This document shows, one piece after another, positions 1 through 8,799 of a stretch of 64,000 nt of DNA (within the stretch, counting starts at the first letter, position 1; each line of letters starts with the position of its first letter). The notes beneath the pieces are model-generated. The model did not search any database and was not told the origin of the DNA. It worked only from the letters and a program-made list of their open reading frames with translations. Both the position numbers and the translations under genes were made by a program. Source of the DNA: SpSt-398 sp041752235 (GTDB lineage Bacteria > Bacteroidota > Bacteroidia > Chitinophagales > Chitinophagaceae). The stretch is taken from assembly GCA_041752235.1 (NCBI GenBank), contig JBGSHM010000001.1, positions 228,379 through 292,378 on the forward strand, given 5' to 3'.

Positions 1-320
1 TCGATAAAGGAGTTGGTGCTGTTGAAAGCGATCAATGCATTTCCTTCGTCATAGATATTTAATTGGAGGGAGTCGCCGCTGGCCTCGGTGAGATGATCGG
101 AGATATCGGTTTGTACGCCTCCATAGTAGAGGTGGAGGGAGTTGATCTTGTCTTTGTTGCCTTTCCAGTTCTCGCCTTCAAAGTTTTCGCCCACATTGAA
201 GCGTATATTGATGGGCTCGCCTCTTTTGTAAATGAATTTTTCTGGTTGAAGCCAAAACTCGTGAGCGCTGGTCAAAATCAGGAGAATCAAAAGGAGTGAA
301 TAGTTCCCTATTTTTCTCAT
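1..320 (-). CDS. DUF4198-like secreted protein, 3' part cut by the window edge
   Basis: An open frame runs on the minus strand from an ATG at 318-320 to the window edge without a stop, about 106 codons. The translation starts with a short signal peptide (MRKIGNYSLLLILLILTSA) followed at once by HEFWLQP and then by KRGEPINIRFNVGENF. An AHEFWL start with a G-x-x-F segment shortly after is typical of DUF4198 proteins, periplasmic proteins of unclear role that are often linked to metal uptake. Cleavage after the Ala would leave an N-terminal His, which could bind metal; that is inference. The C-terminal part is outside the window. A fragment of an unrelated secreted protein cannot be excluded. 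Confidence 0.7.
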   Translation of the reverse strand, partial: MRKIGNYSLLLILLILTSAHEFWLQPEKFIYKRGEPINIRFNVGENFEGENWKGNKDKINSLHLYYGGVQTDISDHLTEASGDSLQLNIYDEGNALIAFNSTNSFI

Positions 321-328
321 GGCGTGAT

Positions 329-384
329 AAATTATTAATTATTGATTATGGGATAGTCGAAATTAATAATTAATAATTAATAAT
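329..384. repeat. AT-rich TTAATTATT repeat tract between two genes
   Basis: The spacer is built from repeated ATTAATAATTAATAATT units around a short GATTATGGGATAGTCGAAA centre. The two sides are roughly complementary, so it could fold as a hairpin after the ATP-binding gene. Tracts of the same wording occur at 56041-56140 and 62966-63001. Confidence 0.6.
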
Positions 385-1194
385 TCACTTCAGCAGATCA
401 TCCATATTCCGGTCATTCGCGATCTTCCCTCTTTCTTCCAGCATCCGCATTTCTTTGGCATCTCTGAGGAATTCCGAAGCGAATATGAAGTCGTTGAGTC
501 GTTGATTTTTGCTAAAAATGATCTCGCGTTTACTTCCTTCCCATTCCTTGCGGCCCTGATACATATAGAGGATATAGTCACCGGTTTCCATGACGCTGTT
601 CATATCATGCGTATTCACCACGGTTGTGATATTGTATTCTTTGGTGATCTCCTGGATCAGTTTATCAATAACCATGGCCGTTTGGGGATCCAACCCGGAA
701 TTGGGTTCATCCACAAACAGGTATTTGGGATTGAGTACAATGGCCCGGGCGATACCCACCCTTTTTTTCATTCCACCACTGAGTTCGGCGGGAAATTTTT
801 TATTGGTGTCTTTCAGGTTGACCCGATCCAACACTTCGTTCACGCGTTCCAGTTTTTTGGTAAGCGTGTCCTTCGTAAACATATTTAGGGGGAACATGAC
901 ATTCTCTTCGACCGTCAAACTATCAAACAGGGCGGAGCCTTGAAACAGCATACCGATCTCTTTTCGGATCTCGGTCTTTTCCGCCCGGCTCATTTGGATG
1001 AAATCATGGCCATGATAAAGGATCTCCCCATGTTCGGGAACAAAAAGTCCGACCATGCATTTCATCAGAACGGTTTTCCCACTTCCGCTGGTACCAATGA
1101 TCAGGTTGCACTGTCCTGCTTTCATGACGGAGCTGACATCTTCAATGACGACCTTGTCGTTAAAACTTTTCTTTATGTTCTTTAATTCGATCAT
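385..1194 (-). CDS. mlaF: MlaF-type ABC transporter ATP-binding protein
   Basis: This 269-residue ATPase should drive the MlaE-type permease encoded directly upstream, in a system moving phospholipid or another lipid between the membranes. Walker A is GTSGSGKT at residues 34-41, the ABC signature LSGGMKKR is at 138-145, and Walker B YLFVDEP is at 158-164, followed by NSGLDP. The LSGGMKKR form of the signature is characteristic of the Mla/Ttg2A/TGD3 family. The start is 2 bp after the permease stop, so the two are co-transcribed. A substrate-binding MlaD (MCE) gene, which usually follows, is not seen; the next gene on this strand is the DUF4198 protein. The family call is firm; the substrate is inferred. 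Confidence 0.9.
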   Translation of the reverse strand: MIELKNIKKSFNDKVVIEDVSSVMKAGQCNLIIGTSGSGKTVLMKCMVGLFVPEHGEILYHGHDFIQMSRAEKTEIRKEIGMLFQGSALFDSLTVEENVMFPLNMFTKDTLTKKLERVNEVLDRVNLKDTNKKFPAELSGGMKKRVGIARAIVLNPKYLFVDEPNSGLDPQTAMVIDKLIQEITKEYNITTVVNTHDMNSVMETGDYILYMYQGRKEWEGSKREIIFSKNQRLNDFIFASEFLRDAKEMRMLEERGKIANDRNMDDLLK

Positions 1195-1196
1195 GG

Positions 1197-1934
1197 TTAC
1201 AAGAGTAGGGCGGCGAGTACATAGTCAGCAAAAAGGATGAGGATACAACTGATCACCACCGCGCGTGTACTTGACCTGCCGATCTCCAGGGCTCCTCCTT
1301 TTACATAGTAACCAAAATAAGCAGGTACGCTGGAAAGGATAAAGGCGAAGGTGTAAGCTTTGGCCAAGGCAAAAATGACATTGAAAGGCATGAAGCCATC
1401 CAGCAGGCCTTTGTCAAATGTGCTGTTGGAAAGGATATTGGCAGCCGAGCCCGCCAACCGGCCTCCCCAGATTCCGAGTACAGCGGCGATCACCACGAGC
1501 ATCGGGATCACCACCAGTGCGCCCAGTACTTTGGGTAAAATGAGATAGGTTTTTGTATTGACCCCCATGATCTCCAGGGCATCGATCTGTTCGCTCACCC
1601 GCATATTTCCCAATTCACTCGCGATCTTACTGCCTACCACACCGGCCAGTACAATACAAACCAGGGTAGGGGCGAACTCCAATATCACGGTATCGCGTAC
1701 GATCTGGGCGATGGTTGATTTGGGAATGATCGGACTGATCAATTGATAGGCGGTTTGAACCGTAGATACCGCACCCATGAAGAAAGAGATGATGATCACG
1801 ATACCCAGGGAGCCTATCCCGATCTCGGAGCACTGGTGCATAAATTCTTTCCAGTACATCTTGGCATTCTCCGGGCGAGAGAACATGCCTTTGATCATCA
1901 ACAGGTAACGGCCTATGTCGGTGAAAATGGTCAT
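1197..1934 (-). CDS. mlaE: MlaE-type ABC transporter permease
   Basis: This 245-residue integral membrane protein is the permease partner of the following ATP-binding protein. It has about five hydrophobic segments and the family's hallmark cytoplasmic motif ELGNMRVSEQIDALEIMGV near residues 107-125, which couples MlaE to MlaF. The N-terminus carries an amphipathic stretch (FSRPENAKMYWKEF) as in other family members. Length and architecture match MlaE/YrbE. It is the first gene of the pair. Lipid transport to or from the outer membrane is known for the family; direction and substrate cannot be read from the sequence. Confidence 0.9.
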   Translation of the reverse strand: MTIFTDIGRYLLMIKGMFSRPENAKMYWKEFMHQCSEIGIGSLGIVIIISFFMGAVSTVQTAYQLISPIIPKSTIAQIVRDTVILEFAPTLVCIVLAGVVGSKIASELGNMRVSEQIDALEIMGVNTKTYLILPKVLGALVVIPMLVVIAAVLGIWGGRLAGSAANILSNSTFDKGLLDGFMPFNVIFALAKAYTFAFILSSVPAYFGYYVKGGALEIGRSSTRAVVISCILILFADYVLAALLL

Positions 1935-1965
1935 ATTGGTGAGTCAAAGATAGGGGAAATGGGGC

Positions 1966-2168
1966 AGGGATGTTGGATGGTGGATGGCGGATGTTGGTTG
2001 TTGGATGACAGATGACGGATGACCGGCTTCAATCCGAAATGTAATTTCAAATTCGATCTCAATTATTTGGCAACAGTCTTCCGCCCTCCAACAACCAACA
2101 ACCAACATCCAACATCCGTCATCTGTCATCGGTCATCGGTCATCCGTCCTCCAACCACCGTCCTCCGA
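1966..2168. repeat. Large inverted repeat of GGATG/CATCC-type short units
   Basis: The left arm (about 1970-2022) is made of TGTTGGATGG, GGATGTTGG and GGATGACAGATGACGGATGACC units. The right arm (about 2085-2167) carries the complement as CCAACAACCAACATCC, GTCATCTGTCATCGGTCATC and CCTCCAACCACCGTCC. About 60 bp of ordinary sequence lie between. It could form a long imperfect hairpin and sits between the mlaE start and the malic enzyme stop. No coding function is supported. Confidence 0.75.
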
Positions 2169-2173
2169 CCGCC

Positions 2174-4519
2174 CTACTCCTCATACTCCTTCACTACTCT
2201 CGACCTTTTCCACCACTTGGAGGTCTTTACGATCTCGCGGGTGAGGGTCTTGGTCTTGGCTTGTGCATCTACCGCGGCAATGATGGCCATGTTGACGATG
2301 CTGCGCACCGAACTACCCAATTGGAGGATATGCACCGGTTTCTTAAGTCCCAGAAGTATAGGACCAATGGCATCGGCGGTTCCCAGTTCCTTGAGCAGGT
2401 TATAGGCCACGTTACCCGAGGCCAGGTTGGGGAAGATCAGGGTATTGACATCTTTATCCACCAATTCAGAGAATGGATAGTTGTCCTTGATGAGTTCTTT
2501 ATTAAACGCTACACTGGCCTGCATTTCCCCATCCACGATCAGGGTGGGCATTTTCTGTTTGACGATCTCCCGGGCTTTGGCTACAAGCCGGGCTTCGGGT
2601 GAATTGCTGCTTCCAAAATTGGAATAGCTCAGCATGGCGATCCGCGGGGTGATATTGAAATTGCGGATCTCGCGAGCTACCAACAGGGTGATCTCCGCCA
2701 ATTCTTCGGCGGTGGGATTGAAATTCACTGTCGTGTCAGCAAAGAAAAGCGGGCCTTTATTGGTCAGCATGAGGTACATACCGGCGATCTTTTGGGTGCT
2801 ATCCTCGGTGCCGATGGCTTGCAGGGCCGGTTTGATCGTATCGGGATAGTTCCGGGTCAGGCCTGAGATCATTGCATCGGCATCACCACATTCCACCATC
2901 ATACAACCAAAGTAGTTGCGGTCGCGCATGATCTTTCTGGCTTCATAGGCGTTGAAGCCCTTTCTGCCTCTTTTTTTGAAAAACAGGTCCGCATATTCCG
3001 CTCTTTTTTCTTCGGTCTCCTCACTCCGTGGATCCAGAATGGGTAAGCCTTCCAGGTCAACGCTGTTGGCTTCGGCGATCGTGCGAATCTTGGATTCATC
3101 CCCTAACAGGATGGGGTAACCGATTCCTTCATCAAAGATGATCTGGGCGGCTTTGAGGATCTTGACGTTGTCTGCCTCTGCAAAGACGATACGCTTGGGA
3201 TCTTTCCGGGCTTTGTTACCGAGTACACGGAGTACCTGGTTATCGAGACCCAGCCGTTTGTTGAGCTCGTTGCTGTAAGCTTCCCAATCCGTAATGATAT
3301 GTTTGGCCACACCGCTTTCGATGGCTGCTTTGGCCACCGCGGGTGCCACGGTGGAGAGCAAACGGGGGTCAAGGGGTTTGGGAATGATATAAGCCGGTCC
3401 AAAACTGATATTCTGTTCGTTATAGGCCATGTTCACAATATCGGGAACAGGTGTTTTGGTAAGATCTGCCAGCGCTTTTACGGCGGCCAGTTTCATGGCT
3501 TCATTGATGGCTGTAGCCCGAACATCCAATGCACCGCGGAAGATATAGGGGAAACCCAATACATTGTTCACCTGGTTAGGGTAATCACTCCGTCCGGTGG
3601 CCATGATCAGGTCTTTTCGCGTTTCCGTGGCATCTTCCCAGGTGATCTCTGGATCGGGGTTAGCCATGGCAAATACGATCGGATTCTTCGCCATGACTTT
3701 GACCATTTCACGAGTCACCACATTTCCTTTGCTCAGGCCAATGAATACATCACAATCTTTAAAGGATTCTGCCAGGGTCATGTTCTTTCCCTTGGCGGCC
3801 AGTCCTTTTTTAAGTTCATCCAGGTCCGTACGGCTTTCATGGATCAATCCCTTTGAATCAAAGACCAGGAAATTCTCGATACGTGCACCCAGGGATTGAT
3901 AGAGCCGCATACAAGAAAAGGCGGCGGCACCAGCCCCATTGACCACGAATTTTACCTTTTCTATTTTTTTCTTTTGTACTTCCAGGGCATTCAGCAAGGC
4001 AGCGGCACTGATAATGGCCGTTCCATGCTGATCATCATGCATGATGGGAATTTTCAACAGTTTTTTCAGCTCGGTTTCAATGTAAAAACATTCCGGGGCC
4101 TTGATGTCTTCCAAGTTCACACCACCAAAAGTGGGTTCCAGTGCTTTGACGATCTGAACAAACTTTTCGGGATCTTTTTCATTGATCTCGATGTCGAACA
4201 CATCAATGTCGGCAAATATTTTGAACAGTACCCCTTTTCCTTCCATGACCGGTTTTCCGGCTTCGGGCCCAATATCGCCCAAACCCAATACGGCTGTACC
4301 GTTGCTGATAACAGCTACCAGGTTTCCTTTGGCGGTATATTTATATACATCATCGGGATTGGCGGCTATTTCTTTACATGGTTCGGCTACCCCGGGGCTA
4401 TAGGCCAGGGAAAGATCACGTTGGGTCTTGGCTTCTTTGGTGGGGATCACTTCGATCTTACCGGGTCTTCCTTTCGAGTGGTACTCAAGCGCCTGTTGTT
4501 TTCTTAGTTCATTCTGCAT
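2174..4519 (-). CDS. maeB: NADP-dependent malic enzyme with C-terminal phosphotransacetylase-like domain (MaeB type)
   Basis: Oxidative decarboxylation of malate to pyruvate with NADP reduction is the expected reaction. Residues 1 to about 430 form the malic enzyme part (SLAYSPGVAEPCKEI near the start, later AIGNGTAVLGLGDIG-like and FVVNGAGAAAFSC for the nucleotide-binding fold). The remaining 350 residues (KARKDPKRIVFAEADN onward, with MVECGDADAMISG) match the phosphotransacetylase fold that is usually regulatory in MaeB proteins. I use the ATG at 4517-4519 (MQNELRKQQALEYHSKG), giving 781 residues. An upstream in-frame ATG at 4561 would add 14 residues that do not look conserved. The gene is monocistronic. 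Confidence 0.93.
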   Translation of the reverse strand: MQNELRKQQALEYHSKGRPGKIEVIPTKEAKTQRDLSLAYSPGVAEPCKEIAANPDDVYKYTAKGNLVAVISNGTAVLGLGDIGPEAGKPVMEGKGVLFKIFADIDVFDIEINEKDPEKFVQIVKALEPTFGGVNLEDIKAPECFYIETELKKLLKIPIMHDDQHGTAIISAAALLNALEVQKKKIEKVKFVVNGAGAAAFSCMRLYQSLGARIENFLVFDSKGLIHESRTDLDELKKGLAAKGKNMTLAESFKDCDVFIGLSKGNVVTREMVKVMAKNPIVFAMANPDPEITWEDATETRKDLIMATGRSDYPNQVNNVLGFPYIFRGALDVRATAINEAMKLAAVKALADLTKTPVPDIVNMAYNEQNISFGPAYIIPKPLDPRLLSTVAPAVAKAAIESGVAKHIITDWEAYSNELNKRLGLDNQVLRVLGNKARKDPKRIVFAEADNVKILKAAQIIFDEGIGYPILLGDESKIRTIAEANSVDLEGLPILDPRSEETEEKRAEYADLFFKKRGRKGFNAYEARKIMRDRNYFGCMMVECGDADAMISGLTRNYPDTIKPALQAIGTEDSTQKIAGMYLMLTNKGPLFFADTTVNFNPTAEELAEITLLVAREIRNFNITPRIAMLSYSNFGSSNSPEARLVAKAREIVKQKMPTLIVDGEMQASVAFNKELIKDNYPFSELVDKDVNTLIFPNLASGNVAYNLLKELGTADAIGPILLGLKKPVHILQLGSSVRSIVNMAIIAAVDAQAKTKTLTREIVKTSKWWKRSRVVKEYEE

Positions 4520-4609
4520 GTTGATCGCGTTGGAGAAATGCAATTTACAAAATAATACCACCCATCATTTTTTATTGTGATGTTTCATACATAGCCTTAT
4601 TTTCGTCCC

Positions 4610-5521
4610 ATGTCAGTGATTATAAAAACAGAGAAACTCAATTTCTCTTTTCAACCGGGGGTAAGAACACTCGATGAAGTGCATCTTTCGGTCCCCAAAG
4701 GGAGTATTTACGGATTTCTTGGTCCAAATGGTGCGGGAAAGACCACCACACTCCGTCTTTTGTTGGGTTTACTTCGCAATCAGCAAGGGACGATCGAGTT
4801 GTTTGGACAAAATTTCACCGAACACCGGATCGAGATTCTCCGTAAACTGGGTTCTTTGATCGAACAACCTTCGCTGTATGGCCATCTCACGGCCCGGGAA
4901 AACCTGGAAGTATACCGGGTGGTTCATCAATGTGAGAAGTCACGTATCCCGGAAGTGCTAAAGATCGTTTGACTGGAGAACATCGGAAAAAAGAAAGCCC
5001 GCCAGTTTTCACTGGGTATGAAACAACGATTGTCCATTGCCATTGCGCTTTTACACCAACCGGAGTTATTGGTGTTGGATGAGCCTACCAACGGCCTTGA
5101 TCCCAATGGCATCATTGAAGTGCGCGAGCTTATTAAAAACCTGAACAAGGAATTTGGTACCACGATCCTGGTCTCCAGCCATATCCTGAGTGAGGTGGAG
5201 AAAATGGCCACCCATGTGGGGATCATCCACAAGGGTAAATTATTGTTTCAGGGAACAATGGGCGAGTTGCAGCAAATGAAGAGTAAGAATACCGGCATTG
5301 AAGTAGATACCAGTGATAATACCCGCGCGGCTGAGTTGCTTAAACCAAATTATACCGTGACCATTGCAGATGGCCACTTATTGCTCCCCATTCAGGACAA
5401 ACAACAGGCTGCTGCCGTCAATCGTCAGTTGGTGACCCAAGGGATCGAAGTTTATTCCCTTCACCCGCAACACAGCAACCTTGAACAACTATTTCTTGAC
5501 ATTACCTCCAACAACGCATGA
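4610..5521 (+). pseudogene. BcrA/NatA-type ABC exporter ATPase interrupted by an in-frame TGA
   Basis: Read through, this is a 303-codon ABC ATPase with Walker A GPNGAGKT at codons 38-45, a signature region QFSLGMKQRLS after codon 131, Walker B LLVLDEP, and LVSSHILSEVEKMATHVGII toward the end. Codon 121 (4970-4972) is TGA in the text VLKIV-stop-LENIGKKKA; the frame is identical before and after it. Homologues usually have Gly there, and GGA to TGA is one base change. Other genes in the window end with TGA, so recoding is unlikely. Either this is a true nonsense mutation, possibly with restart at the ATG at 5018, or a sequencing error. The permease gene begins inside its stop codon (ATGA), so the pair is an operon. 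Confidence 0.85.
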
Positions 5522-6291
5522 GCACCCTGATCCATTCCATACAATCCGACATCATCAAGACAAAACGCAGCTCCGCCTTTTGGTTGAGCCTGATCGGTTC
5601 CATTTTTATCCCGATCATTTTCGTTTTGATGTACACCTTCAAGCCAGAGCCATTCATCAAAGACCTGGGCGATAACCCCTGGTTTGTCCATTTTAACCGG
5701 GGATGGCAATCGCTATCGGGTTTTTTATTGCCCATGTTTGTAATCCTGACCTGTAGCCTGATGATGCAGATCGAATACAAGAACAATACCTGGAAACAGG
5801 TATTTGCTTCGCCACAAACAATCAGTAATGTATTCTTCTCTAAAATGATCTCCATTCATGCGATGATCATTTTCTGTATTCTGCTTTTTAATGTGTTTAT
5901 GGTGGCTTCGGCCCTGATGACAAATTTGTTGAATAGTAAATATTTATTTCTGAGTCGTCCCTTTGCCCTTATGGCGGTGCTTAAAATGAGTTTGAAAACC
6001 TATATCGCCATCCTGGCCATTCTGGCTATTCAATATTGGTTAAGTCTTCGTCTCCGCAATTTCATTGCCCCGATTGGTATTGGTTTGGGATTGTTGATCA
6101 CATCATTGATCCTGATGCAATGGGAACATATTGACAAGGTTCCTTATGCCTACCCTTTGCTGACCTTTATGAAAGGCAAACCGGAGGGGAACAGTTTCTT
6201 CCTGCGTCATGAATATTATTCGATGGGGATATTTGTGGTGCTCACGGGTCTTTCGCTTTGGGACCTGAGCCGGAGAAAGGAACGCGGATAG
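5518..6291 (+). CDS. ABC-2 type exporter permease
   Basis: This 257-residue protein has about six hydrophobic segments, starting with a short cytoplasmic N-terminus (IQSDIIKTKRSS) before the first membrane span, as in BcrB/NatB/LanE-like permeases. It contains the segment EYKNNTWKQVFASP, common in the bacteriocin-resistance type ABC-2 permeases. The start overlaps the ATPase stop by 4 bp (ATGA), which supports co-translation. Substrates of such exporters include peptides and bacitracin-like antibiotics, but nothing here fixes the substrate. If the TGA in the ATPase is real, this permease may lack its energy source. Confidence 0.85.
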   Translation: MSTLIHSIQSDIIKTKRSSAFWLSLIGSIFIPIIFVLMYTFKPEPFIKDLGDNPWFVHFNRGWQSLSGFLLPMFVILTCSLMMQIEYKNNTWKQVFASPQTISNVFFSKMISIHAMIIFCILLFNVFMVASALMTNLLNSKYLFLSRPFALMAVLKMSLKTYIAILAILAIQYWLSLRLRNFIAPIGIGLGLLITSLILMQWEHIDKVPYAYPLLTFMKGKPEGNSFFLRHEYYSMGIFVVLTGLSLWDLSRRKERG

Positions 6292-6297
6292 GAAGGG

Positions 6298-7476
6298 TCA
6301 GGGTTGTACAGCCATCCAGGCCATGATCCCCATGCCTGTTTCAATCGCTCTTTCATCAATATTAAATACGGGAGTGTGTACACCGGCTGAAATCCCTTTG
6401 GCTGCATTGCCGACCCCTAACCGGAAAAAGCATCCAGGTATAAGTTGGGAATAGTAGCCAAAGTCTTCGGCGCCCATGCGCAGTTCGGTCTCGCTTACAT
6501 TTTCAGCGCCCTGGAATTGCCGGGCGGCATCCATGGCTTTTACATGCAGGGCTTCGTTATTGTACACATTGGGATAGCCCACGTCAATATGCAGATCGAC
6601 TTCCGCACCCAGGCTTGTTACCAGTTCCTCCGTGATCTTTCGAATCCAATCATGCGCCTGAAAACGCCATTCTTCTTCCATGGCCCGAAAGGTGCCCATT
6701 AATTTTACTTCACTTGGAATTACATTGGTGGTGTATCCTCCCTGAAAGGAGGTAATGGTCAGTACTGTGGGGTGAAAAGGGTTGGCTTTTCGGCTTACCA
6801 CCTGTTGCAAAGCCACCACCAATTGCGAGGCAACATGAATGGTGTCGACCGTGAGATGTGGAGAAGCGGCATGCCCTCCTTTTCCTTTGATGGTAATGTA
6901 CAATTCATCTGCACTGGCCATTACTTTTCCAGCCCTGAAGCTCAGGGTGCCGGCTTCCATACCCGGGTGCACATGCAAGGCATAGATGGCTTCAGGTTTG
7001 GGGTTTTCCAATACCCCTTCCTTGATCAGGAGGCTGGCTCCACCGGGATTTTTTTCTTCACCGGGTTGAAAGATCAGTTTTACGGTCCCTTCCCATTCGT
7101 CTTTTGTCTCGGCCAATATTTTAGCGGCACCAAGTAAACAGGTGGTATGCACATCGTGTCCGCAGGCATGCATAATACCCGGATGAACGGATTTATACGG
7201 AACATCATTTTCTTCCTGGATGGGGAGGGCATCCATGTCTGCCCGAAGGGCCACGGTCCTCTTTTCCGGGTTGCGGCCTTTGATCAAACCCACCACTCCC
7301 GTTTCTGCCATGATGGTAAAAGGGATACCCCAGCTTTTGAGTTTTTGCTGAACAAATGCGGAGGTCTCAAATTCTTTATAGCTCAACTCCGGATGCGCAT
7401 GCAGGTGATGGCGAACCTCGATGAATTCAGGGGAATATTGATGGGCGAGTGCTTTGATCTTTGACTGGAGAGACAT
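6298..7476 (-). CDS. M20 family metallo-amidohydrolase (N-acyl-amino acid amidohydrolase type)
   Basis: This 392-residue enzyme should hydrolyse N-acyl or N-carbamoyl amino acids or similar amides with a two-metal centre. RADMDALP lies at 78-85, the metal ligands are in HACGHD at 103-108, and QPGEE at 137-141 carries the catalytic Glu pair. The C-terminal GAEDFGYY segment is also conserved. There is no signal peptide, so it is cytoplasmic. It is convergent with the ABC permease, 6 bp apart. Family members are often named hippurate hydrolase or IAA-amino acid hydrolase; the exact substrate cannot be told. Confidence 0.9.
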   Translation of the reverse strand: MSLQSKIKALAHQYSPEFIEVRHHLHAHPELSYKEFETSAFVQQKLKSWGIPFTIMAETGVVGLIKGRNPEKRTVALRADMDALPIQEENDVPYKSVHPGIMHACGHDVHTTCLLGAAKILAETKDEWEGTVKLIFQPGEEKNPGGASLLIKEGVLENPKPEAIYALHVHPGMEAGTLSFRAGKVMASADELYITIKGKGGHAASPHLTVDTIHVASQLVVALQQVVSRKANPFHPTVLTITSFQGGYTTNVIPSEVKLMGTFRAMEEEWRFQAHDWIRKITEELVTSLGAEVDLHIDVGYPNVYNNEALHVKAMDAARQFQGAENVSETELRMGAEDFGYYSQLIPGCFFRLGVGNAAKGISAGVHTPVFNIDERAIETGMGIMAWMAVQP

Positions 7477-7498
7477 TGGGCAAAGTTAACCAGGATTT

Positions 7499-7536
7499 TT
7501 TAGCTTTTAGCTAATAGCTAATAGCTTTTAGCTGCT
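7499..7536. repeat. TAGCTTTTAGCTAATAGC-type intergenic repeat
   Basis: The text TAGCTTTTAGCTAATAGC followed by TAATAGCTTTTAGCTGC is a tandem array of TAGC units that can fold back on itself. The same wording returns at 11862-11890 between two other genes. Confidence 0.6.
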
Positions 7537-7538
7537 TG

Positions 7539-7997
7539 TCAATTGCCGGATTCTGGTTCTTCCAGTTTGATCTCAATGATATCATTGATGATAAAGACCC
7601 CTTTGGGGAAATGGGCGGCCATTTTTTTACGGTATTCATCGGCATCTTTCCGGTCACGGAAATTGCCCACTTTCAATTTGAAGAAGGGGGATTGCCAGAT
7701 GAGATAGGGTCTTAGTTCAGGGAAATAGGTATAGACCTTGTTTTTGGCTGCCAGGGCTTCTTCGCGGTTATTGGTATTGATCACCAGGAGCCTGTACCCT
7801 TTGATGTTTTTTCGGGCTTCCCGGGTTGTTTCTTCATTGATCTGGATCTGTTTTTTTATCAGCACGTCGAGGCGGGGATCTTTGTGGACGATGACCGTTC
7901 CTGAATCCGTGGGTTTATCCAGGGAATTCTGTGCGGCCGCATGGGTCAGCGAGAAGATCAGAAGGATGGCAAATAATGGTTTCATGTGTTGTTTCAT
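7539..7997 (-). CDS. SPOR domain-containing periplasmic protein
   Basis: The 152-residue product has a signal peptide (KPLFAILLIFSLTHAAAQ) and then a linker followed by a SPOR-like domain over roughly residues 66-140: YRLLVINTNNREEALAAKNKVY, then PYLIWQSPFFKLKVGNFRDRKDADEY, ending in FPKGVFIINDIIE. In SPOR domains the second half with the 'kV.vGnf.dr..A' pattern is the most conserved part. SPOR domains bind peptidoglycan lacking stem peptides, so a wall-associated role is likely. A second in-frame ATG four codons in (7985) may be the true start. It lies upstream of the M20 gene on the same strand but is separated by a repeat. Confidence 0.8.
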   Translation of the reverse strand: MKQHMKPLFAILLIFSLTHAAAQNSLDKPTDSGTVIVHKDPRLDVLIKKQIQINEETTREARKNIKGYRLLVINTNNREEALAAKNKVYTYFPELRPYLIWQSPFFKLKVGNFRDRKDADEYRKKMAAHFPKGVFIINDIIEIKLEEPESGN

Positions 7998-8022
7998 TGT
8001 GCAAAAATCATTCCATGAATGA

Positions 8023-8697
8023 TCAGTAGTTTCCGGTAACTAAACCGGGGTCATTTTGAACGATGGCTACGGAGGCGCTGCATCCTAGTCTGTCGGCACC
8101 CGCGGCCACCAATTGTTGAGCAAAATCAAAGGTCCGGATTCCTCCGGAGGCTTTTATCCTGATACCAGACGGCAGGTGGGTACGCATGAGTTGCACGGTT
8201 TCCACACTGGCTCCTTTTTCAGCATATCCGGTAGAGGTTTTCAGGTAGTCGATCCCAGCTTGACCATAGATCTCGCAGCAGCGGATGATCTCTTCCTGGC
8301 TCAGGATGCCGCTTTCAATGATAACCTTGAGGACCTTCGATTTGGAGCGAACCACTTCGAGCAGGAGGAGTACTTCTCTTTTCAGGTAATCCCAATCCTT
8401 TCCTTTCAGGGCGATCAGGTTGATCACCATATCGATCTCATCGGCCCCATCCACCATGGCCAAAACCGTCTCCGCCACTTTGGCCTCAATGGCTGAATAA
8501 CCAAAGGGAAACCCAATGACCGTGGCCACCTGCACAGGGGTGGGAGACAATATTTCTTTGCACCGTTTGACAAAAGGGGGAGGTACACAAACGGCCGCAA
8601 AACCATAGGTGACGGCTTCGGTACAGAGTTGTTCTACCTCGGTAATAGTGGTGGTCGGTTTTAAGATGGTATGGTCGATCCGGGACGCGATTCCCAT
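8023..8697 (-). CDS. deoC: Deoxyribose-phosphate aldolase
   Basis: The enzyme reversibly cleaves 2-deoxyribose 5-phosphate to glyceraldehyde 3-phosphate and acetaldehyde in deoxynucleoside breakdown. The 224-residue protein has the Schiff-base Lys at residue 153 in YLKTSTGY, the second active-site Lys at 182 in IKASGGIRT, and the Asp at 89 in GADEIDMVIN. The C-terminal phosphate-binding GADRLGCSAS is present. Length and motif order fit class DeoC from bacteria. It lies just upstream of the SPOR gene on the same strand with a 25 bp gap, so they may be co-transcribed. Confidence 0.95.
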   Translation of the reverse strand: MGIASRIDHTILKPTTTITEVEQLCTEAVTYGFAAVCVPPPFVKRCKEILSPTPVQVATVIGFPFGYSAIEAKVAETVLAMVDGADEIDMVINLIALKGKDWDYLKREVLLLLEVVRSKSKVLKVIIESGILSQEEIIRCCEIYGQAGIDYLKTSTGYAEKGASVETVQLMRTHLPSGIRIKASGGIRTFDFAQQLVAAGADRLGCSASVAIVQNDPGLVTGNY

Positions 8698-8799
8698 AAG
8701 GGCTTTTTTTTAAATAAATAAGTATCTTGTCGGAGGTAATAGTCCATTTTATCATCAAATGGGCTATTCACACACTAAAGTAAAACAAAACCATCGTTT

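Noticed and set aside
1966..2168. CRISPR array
   Set aside because: The units are short, degenerate and arranged as an inverted repeat; there are no regular spacers and no cas genes.
4575..4605. Promoter-like TTG-N20-TATTTTCG before the ABC ATPase
   Set aside because: The -7 box would end only 5 bases before the ATG, so the expected transcript start falls inside the gene.
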